A stretch of 44,155 bases of DNA from an uncultured bacterium. GTDB taxonomy: Bacteria > Verrucomicrobiota > Kiritimatiellia > RFP12 > UBA1067. Below, piece by piece: positions 40,725 through 44,155 of the stretch (its first letter is position 1; the number at the start of each line of letters is the position of its first letter). The notes beneath the pieces were generated by a model, which worked only from the letters and a program-made list of their open reading frames with translations, was not told the origin of the DNA and ran no database searches. The stretch spans positions 1 to 44,155 of the forward strand of contig CACWVU010000022.1 of NCBI GenBank assembly GCA_902764415.1. Reading direction: 5' to 3'. Position numbers and translations under genes: made by a program.

Positions 40725-41921
40725 ATGAAGAAGGCGAACAACATGGTGATCGCCCAGTCGGGCGGACCTTCGATGGTGATCAACGAGAGCCTCGTCGGCG
40801 CGGTGCTGGCGGCGCGCTCGAAGCGCACCGGCGCGCGCATCGGCCGCATCTACGGCGCGGTGCACGGCATCGCCGGCATTCTCGCGCGCGACTACGTCGA
40901 CCTGCGCAAGGTGTCCGAGAAGAAGCTCATGGCGATCGCCGCGACGCCGTCCTCCGCCCTCGGCAGCTGCCGCCTCAAGCCGACGCGCGAGGACTGCCGC
41001 CGCATCTTCGAGGAGTTCCGCCGGCTCTCGGTCGGCTACTTCTTCTACATCGGCGGCAACGACTCCGCCGACGCCGCGCGCATCGTCGCCGAGGAGGCGG
41101 AGAAGGACGGCTACCCGCTCGTCTGCTTCCACATCCCGAAGACGATCGACAACGACCTGCGCTCCTGCGACCACACGCCCGGCTTCGGCTCCGCGGCAAG
41201 GTTCGTGGCTTCGGCGGTGAAGGGCGACGACCTCGACAACCGCGCTCTCGGCGGGGTGAAAATCGACGTCGTCATGGGCCGCGACGCCGGCTTCCTCACC
41301 GCCGCGAGCGCGCTCGCGCGGGAACGCCCGGACGACGGCCCGCACCTCATCTACCTGCCGGAGGTGCCGTTCTCGGAGGACCGGTTCGTCAAGGACGTCA
41401 AGGCGGCGATGAAGAAGTTCGGCCGCTGCGTGATCGCGGTCTCCGAGGGCATCCGCGGCAGGGACGGCGTGGCGATCGGCGCGAAGCTCGGCTCGGGCGA
41501 GGTCGACAGCCACGGCAACGTGCAGATGTCCGGCACCGGCGCGCTCGGCGACGCCCTCGCGCGGCTCGTGAAGGCGAAGGCCGGGGTGAAGCGCGTGCGC
41601 GCCGACACCTTCGGCTACCTCCAGCGCTCGTTCCCGGGCGTCCGTTCGCGCACCGACGCCGAGGAGGCGTTCTTCGCCGGCGCGGCGGCCGTGCGCGCCG
41701 CGCTCGAGTCCGGCGTCACCAAGGGCACCATCGGCATCCTGCGCGAGGAAGGGCGCGCCTACCGCGTCGCCTACGCCGCGCGCCCGATCGCCGACGCGGC
41801 GAAGGAGACGCGCTCGCTGCCGCGCGAGTTCATCGCCAAAAACGGCCACGACGTCACCCAGGCGTTCATCGACTATGCGCGCCCAATCGTCGGCGACCTC
41901 CCTCCTTGCGCGGTAATCTAA
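40725..41921 (+). CDS. Phosphofructokinase, probably pyrophosphate-dependent
   Basis: The 398-residue enzyme phosphorylates fructose 6-phosphate. Two signature positions favour the pyrophosphate-using type. The loop is GGNDSADAA (~110-118), with Asp where ATP enzymes have Gly (GGDGS). The catalytic-loop motif is PKTIDND (~139-145) with lysine, where ATP enzymes have PGTIDND. PPi use saves ATP and makes the step reversible, common in anaerobes. DHTPGFGSAARF (~150-161) is typical of this group. It follows pgi by 25 bases with AAAGGAACC upstream of the ATG. Confidence 0.9.
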   Translation: MKKANNMVIAQSGGPSMVINESLVGAVLAARSKRTGARIGRIYGAVHGIAGILARDYVDLRKVSEKKLMAIAATPSSALGSCRLKPTREDCRRIFEEFRRLSVGYFFYIGGNDSADAARIVAEEAEKDGYPLVCFHIPKTIDNDLRSCDHTPGFGSAARFVASAVKGDDLDNRALGGVKIDVVMGRDAGFLTAASALARERPDDGPHLIYLPEVPFSEDRFVKDVKAAMKKFGRCVIAVSEGIRGRDGVAIGAKLGSGEVDSHGNVQMSGTGALGDALARLVKAKAGVKRVRADTFGYLQRSFPGVRSRTDAEEAFFAGAAAVRAALESGVTKGTIGILREEGRAYRVAYAARPIADAAKETRSLPREFIAKNGHDVTQAFIDYARPIVGDLPPCAVI

Positions 41922-41923
41922 TC

Positions 41924-41944
41924 AACCACGAACCACGAGCCACG
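41924..41944 (+). repeat. Three tandem heptamers upstream of hisB
   Basis: AACCACG, AACCACG, AGCCACG in perfect 7-bp phase, just after the phosphofructokinase stop. They lie 8 bases before the -10 box, as the heptamers do before pgi. Confidence 0.7.
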
Positions 41945-41951
41945 AATATGG

Positions 41952-41957
41952 TATAAT
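41952..41957 (+). promoter_or_regulatory. -10 box of hisB (leaderless type)
   Basis: TATGG followed by TATAAT (41952-41957). Only six bases (ACGCGC) separate it from the hisB ATG. Transcription should start at or inside the start codon. Confidence 0.7.
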
Positions 41958-41963
41958 ACGCGC

Positions 41964-42548
41964 ATGAGAACAGCGAAGATCGAACGCAACACCAAGGAGA
42001 CGAAGGTTTCCGTCGAGCTGAACCTCGACGGAACTGGCGAGGGCGTGGTCGAGACCGGCATCGGCTTCTTCGACCACATGCTTGAGCTTTTGAAGAAGCA
42101 CGCGCTCGTCGACTTGACGGTCAGGGCCTCCGGCGACCTGAAGGTGGACTACCACCACACGGTCGAGGACGTCGGCCTCGTCTTCGGCAAGGCGCTCGAC
42201 CAGGCGCTCGGCGACCGCGTCGGCCTCGTGCGCTACGGCTTCGCCTCGATTCCGATGGACGAGGCGCTCTGCGAGACCTCGCTCGACCTCGGGGGGCGCC
42301 CGTTCCTGGTGATGCAGTGCGCGATGAAGCACATGTTCGTCAAGGACTTCGAGGTGAAGCTCGTCGAGGAGTTCTTCCGCGCCGTCTCGGTCGAGGCGCG
42401 CGCTAACATCCACCTCCGCCAGATCTACGGCGACGAGGCCCATCACGTCTGCGAGGGGCTCTTCAAGGGCTTCGCCCGCGCGCTCAGGGCGGCCAAGGCG
42501 ATAGATCCGCTCGAAAAGGGCGTCCCGTCCTCGAAGGGCGTCATCTGA
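41964..42548 (+). CDS. hisB: Imidazoleglycerol-phosphate dehydratase
   Basis: HisB dehydrates imidazoleglycerol phosphate in histidine synthesis. The 194-residue single-domain protein lacks the N-terminal phosphatase fused in E. coli. The Mn-binding signatures HHTVEDVG (~64-71), FFDHML and HHVCEGLFK (~161-169) are present. No other his gene lies in the window. It has its own short promoter and no ribosome binding site. Confidence 0.95.
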   Translation: MRTAKIERNTKETKVSVELNLDGTGEGVVETGIGFFDHMLELLKKHALVDLTVRASGDLKVDYHHTVEDVGLVFGKALDQALGDRVGLVRYGFASIPMDEALCETSLDLGGRPFLVMQCAMKHMFVKDFEVKLVEEFFRAVSVEARANIHLRQIYGDEAHHVCEGLFKGFARALRAAKAIDPLEKGVPSSKGVI

Positions 42549-42561
42549 CTGCCGCGCGGGG

Positions 42562-42591
42562 TTGACGCGATTTCGCCCTTTTTGATATACT
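42562..42591 (+). promoter_or_regulatory. Promoter of the tRNA cluster
   Basis: TTGACG (42562-42567), an 18-base spacer ending TTTTTGA, and TATACT (42586-42591). It lies 18 bases before tRNA-Thr. Confidence 0.85.
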
Positions 42592-42609
42592 ACCCATCCA
42601 AGTAACAAG

Positions 42610-42685
42610 GCCAGGTTAGCACAGTTGGTAGTGCGGCTCATTCGTAATGAGCAGGTCGGGGGTTCGAGTCCCTTACCTGGCTCCA
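42610..42685 (+). tRNA. tRNA-Thr (anticodon CGT)
   Basis: Full cloverleaf: acceptor GCCAGGT/ACCTGGC, D stem GCAC/GTGC, anticodon stem GCTCA/TGAGC with loop TTCGTAA, so anticodon CGT (codon ACG). The T arm is GGGGG-TTCGAGT-CCCTT with two G-T wobbles. The discriminator is T and CCA is encoded. It lies just after a TTGACG-18-TATACT promoter and seven bases before tRNA-His. Confidence 0.95.
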
Positions 42686-42691
42686 AAAAAT

Positions 42692-42769
42692 GGCGGGAGT
42701 AGATCAATTGGTTAGATCAACAGATTGTGATTCTGTGGGTTGCGGGTTCGAGTCCCGTCTCCTGCCCCA
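42692..42769 (+). tRNA. tRNA-His (anticodon GTG)
   Basis: The extra G-1 (42692) pairs with C73, the mark of tRNA-His. Acceptor GCGGGAG/CTCCTGC has one G-T pair. The anticodon stem ACAGA/TCTGT has loop TTGTGAT with anticodon GTG. CCA is encoded. A protein gene begins 21 bases downstream, so the transcript probably also carries mRNA. Confidence 0.95.
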
Positions 42770-42789
42770 GGTGTGGAAAGGCAAAGGCT

Positions 42790-43518
42790 GTGACAATTGT
42801 TGAAGCGCTGATCGAACTGCAGGACGTCGACGGACGGATCCGCGAGCTGGAGATGGAGCTGAAGGACCTGCCGCGGAGGCGCGCGCTCGAGACCGCTCGG
42901 CTTTCCGGGGTCTCGGCTGACCTCAAGGCCGCCCAGGCGGGGCTGGAGTACGAGCAGGGCCGGGTCAAGGGCTTTGAGGACGACGCCAAGGCGCTCAAGG
43001 AGAAGGTCCAGAAGCTGAAGACCGCCCAGGCCTCGCTCAAGTCCAACAAGGAGTACCAGCAGTACTCGGTGCAGATCGACCTCGTCCAGCACGACCTCGA
43101 GGCGGCGGAGAATAACCAGCTTGCGGCGATGGACGAGATCCCCGGCGCCAAGGCGCGCATCGACGAGGCGCAGGCGCGGTACGACTCGGTCAAGGGCGGC
43201 ATCGACTCCATCTGCGCCGAGATCGACGATCGCATGGCGTCGGTCAAGAAGGAGCTTGCAGAGGCCCAGGAGGAGCGCGCGGCGAAGGCCAGGCAGGTCG
43301 ACGACCCGAAGTTCCTGCTCTACTACGAGCGCCTGCGCACCAAGCGCTGGCCGGTGGTGGTGCCGCTTACGCACGACGGAGTCTGCGACGGGTGCCACCT
43401 CGTGCAGCCGCCGAGCGTGGGCCAGCTGGCCGACGCCAACGCCAAGAACGGCGCTGAAGGCAAGAAGCAGTCGGTGGTGGCCTGCACGATGTGCGGGCGC
43501 ATCCTCTACCGGCTGTAG
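42790..43518 (+). CDS. C4-type zinc-ribbon coiled-coil protein
   Basis: The 242-residue protein is a long helical hairpin (~5-175) followed by a zinc ribbon with CDGC (~205) and CTMC (~232). This is the widespread zinc-ribbon/coiled-coil family (zf-RING_7; CdsZ/HP0958-like), which includes proteins linked to type III secretion chaperoning, flagella and RNA. The role here is unknown. The GTG at 42790 gives the family N-terminus. It is 21 bases after tRNA-His with AAAGG upstream, so tRNA and mRNA are likely cotranscribed. The RNase P RNA follows by 13 bases. Confidence 0.88.
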   Translation: MTIVEALIELQDVDGRIRELEMELKDLPRRRALETARLSGVSADLKAAQAGLEYEQGRVKGFEDDAKALKEKVQKLKTAQASLKSNKEYQQYSVQIDLVQHDLEAAENNQLAAMDEIPGAKARIDEAQARYDSVKGGIDSICAEIDDRMASVKKELAEAQEERAAKARQVDDPKFLLYYERLRTKRWPVVVPLTHDGVCDGCHLVQPPSVGQLADANAKNGAEGKKQSVVACTMCGRILYRL

Positions 43519-43531
43519 GGTTCTTTGAAAT

Positions 43532-43938
43532 CTCCCTTCTGAAGCGACGCGCGCGCGACCGGTCGCTGCCCTAACCGGCAGAGGAAAGTCCGGACTCCGC
43601 AGGGCGGAGGACCCGCCTGTCAAGGGCGGGGGGCGCCGGGAAAGCCGGCGCGACGGAAAGCGCCACAGAAATCAGACAGCGGGGTGTTCGCATCCCGTGA
43701 TGGTGAAAAGGCGAGGCAAGAGCTCACCGGCCCGGCTGAAACGACGGGCGCACGGCAAGCCCTCCTCGGAGCAAGATCAAATAGGGAATCGACGGGCTGC
43801 CCGTCCGGCGCGCGCCGCAAGGCGCGCTAAGATTCCGGGTTGATCGCTGAGATGAATGATCGGACCCTCCTTCGCCCTGCGGGGCCCTGGAGGGGAACAG
43901 AATCCGGCTTATTCGCCGCGCGTCGCTTCAGAAGGGAG
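43532..43938 (+). ncRNA. rnpB: RNase P RNA, class A
   Basis: RNase P RNA cuts tRNA 5' leaders. Conserved blocks are visible: GAGGAAAGTCCGGACTCC (43581-43598), ACAGAAATCAGAC (~43667), GTGAAAAGGCGAGGCAAGAG (~43703) and ACAGAATCCGGCTTAT (43898-43913). P1 is a perfect 22-bp helix between 43532-43553 and 43917-43938, longer than usual. The P15 loop (43791-43830) contains two small hairpins but no GGU for the tRNA 3' CCA. There is no clear promoter of its own; it may be processed from the tRNA transcript. Confidence 0.95.
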
Positions 43939-44155
43939 TGGGGGAAGTGTTCCAGTGACCAGCAGCCAGTGTTCAGCGGCCAGTTGGAAGTGGACACGAA
44001 TCACCTCTTCACTGGTTGTTGCACGGCTGGTTGCTGATTGCTGAAGCACTTCCAACGCGTCGTGTTCAAAACTGAATGCAAGTTCTGGAAGTAAACGCAA
44101 GTTTATCCGATAACTTTTGGCAAATTCTTCTGTCGCTGCGTGCGGAAGCTCGCCA
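43909..44155 (-). CDS. Possible C-terminal part of an unidentified protein
   Basis: On the minus strand an open frame enters from the right edge and runs to a stop at 43909, inside the RNase P gene. The part up to about 44030 (ATEEFAKSYRI, LPELAFSFEHDALEV) looks like natural helical protein. The rest, which overlaps 14-bp repeats and the rnpB 3' end, does not. I do not recognise a family. It may be a gene whose 3' end was altered by the repeats, or only chance. Confidence 0.35.
   Translation of the reverse strand, partial: GELPHAATEEFAKSYRINLRLLPELAFSFEHDALEVLQQSATSRATTSEEVIRVHFQLAAEHWLLVTGTLPPLPSEATRGE
43952..43987 (+). repeat. Short 14-bp tandem repeats after rnpB
   Basis: Two and a half imperfect units (CCAGTGACCAGCAG, CCAGTGTTCAGCGG, CCAGTTGG) follow the RNase P RNA. 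No function is apparent. Confidence 0.55.

Overview
The window is a high-GC chromosomal segment of a Gram-negative bacterium that is at least partly anaerobic. It has an outer-membrane lipid transport operon (MlaE/F/D-type), type II secretion/type IV pilus-like pseudopilin genes, a D-lactate dehydrogenase, a NifU-type Fe-S scaffold with a BFD domain, and a phosphofructokinase with the lysine of the pyrophosphate-dependent type. This mix, the large secreted thioredoxin-domain protein, and recurrent TGG-TATAAT promoters suggest the PVC superphylum, possibly a Kiritimatiellota/Verrucomicrobiota gut lineage. That placement is inference; there is no rRNA gene in the window.

Region 1 (1-6.25 kb) is accessory in character. 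It has the 3' end of a D-lactate dehydrogenase gene, a GNAT acetyltransferase and a voltage-gated-type potassium channel, enclosed by two inverted copies of an ~80-bp dispersed repeat. A MntA-like antitoxin follows, whose HepT toxin partner is broken. Next come a SagB-like nitroreductase, a 935-residue secreted thioredoxin-domain protein, and a 3' fragment of a second nitroreductase copy.

Region 2 (6.25-13.5 kb) runs nifU - DUF1846 - McsA/McsB-like fusion - clpC - fabD - proB, with start/stop overlaps at the first three junctions. The third gene fuses a McsA-type zinc finger to what looks like the C-terminal lobe of the protein-arginine kinase McsB, without the catalytic segment. It overlaps clpC, the usual partner of McsA/McsB.

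Region 3 (13.5-17.6 kb) holds a zinc-ribbon protein, a CDP-alcohol phosphatidyltransferase, a prepilin and priA. Region 4 (17.6-34.8 kb) is a chain of 16 codirectional genes, most overlapping by 1-8 bases, apparently read from one strong promoter that overlaps the priA stop codon. It carries mlaE-mlaF-mlaD, a gluzincin-like protein, a two-gene ABC exporter, a His-rich protein, gspE, gspF, a DHp-only protein, a TPR/MshEN protein, three pseudopilin-like genes, a small membrane protein, a hybrid histidine kinase and an orphan oligopeptide-type permease.

Region 5 (34.8-44.1 kb) is housekeeping: thioredoxin, argS, folE, dnaB, pgi, a PPi-type pfk, hisB, tRNA-Thr(CGT), tRNA-His(GTG), a C4 zinc-ribbon coiled-coil protein and the RNase P RNA. 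The window closes with a fragment of a minus-strand reading frame.

Two promoter classes are visible. Several genes (nifU, mlaE, dnaB, hisB) start 6-11 bases after the -10 box and probably have leaderless or nearly leaderless mRNAs. Others have 25-45-base leaders, mostly with purine-rich ribosome binding sites.
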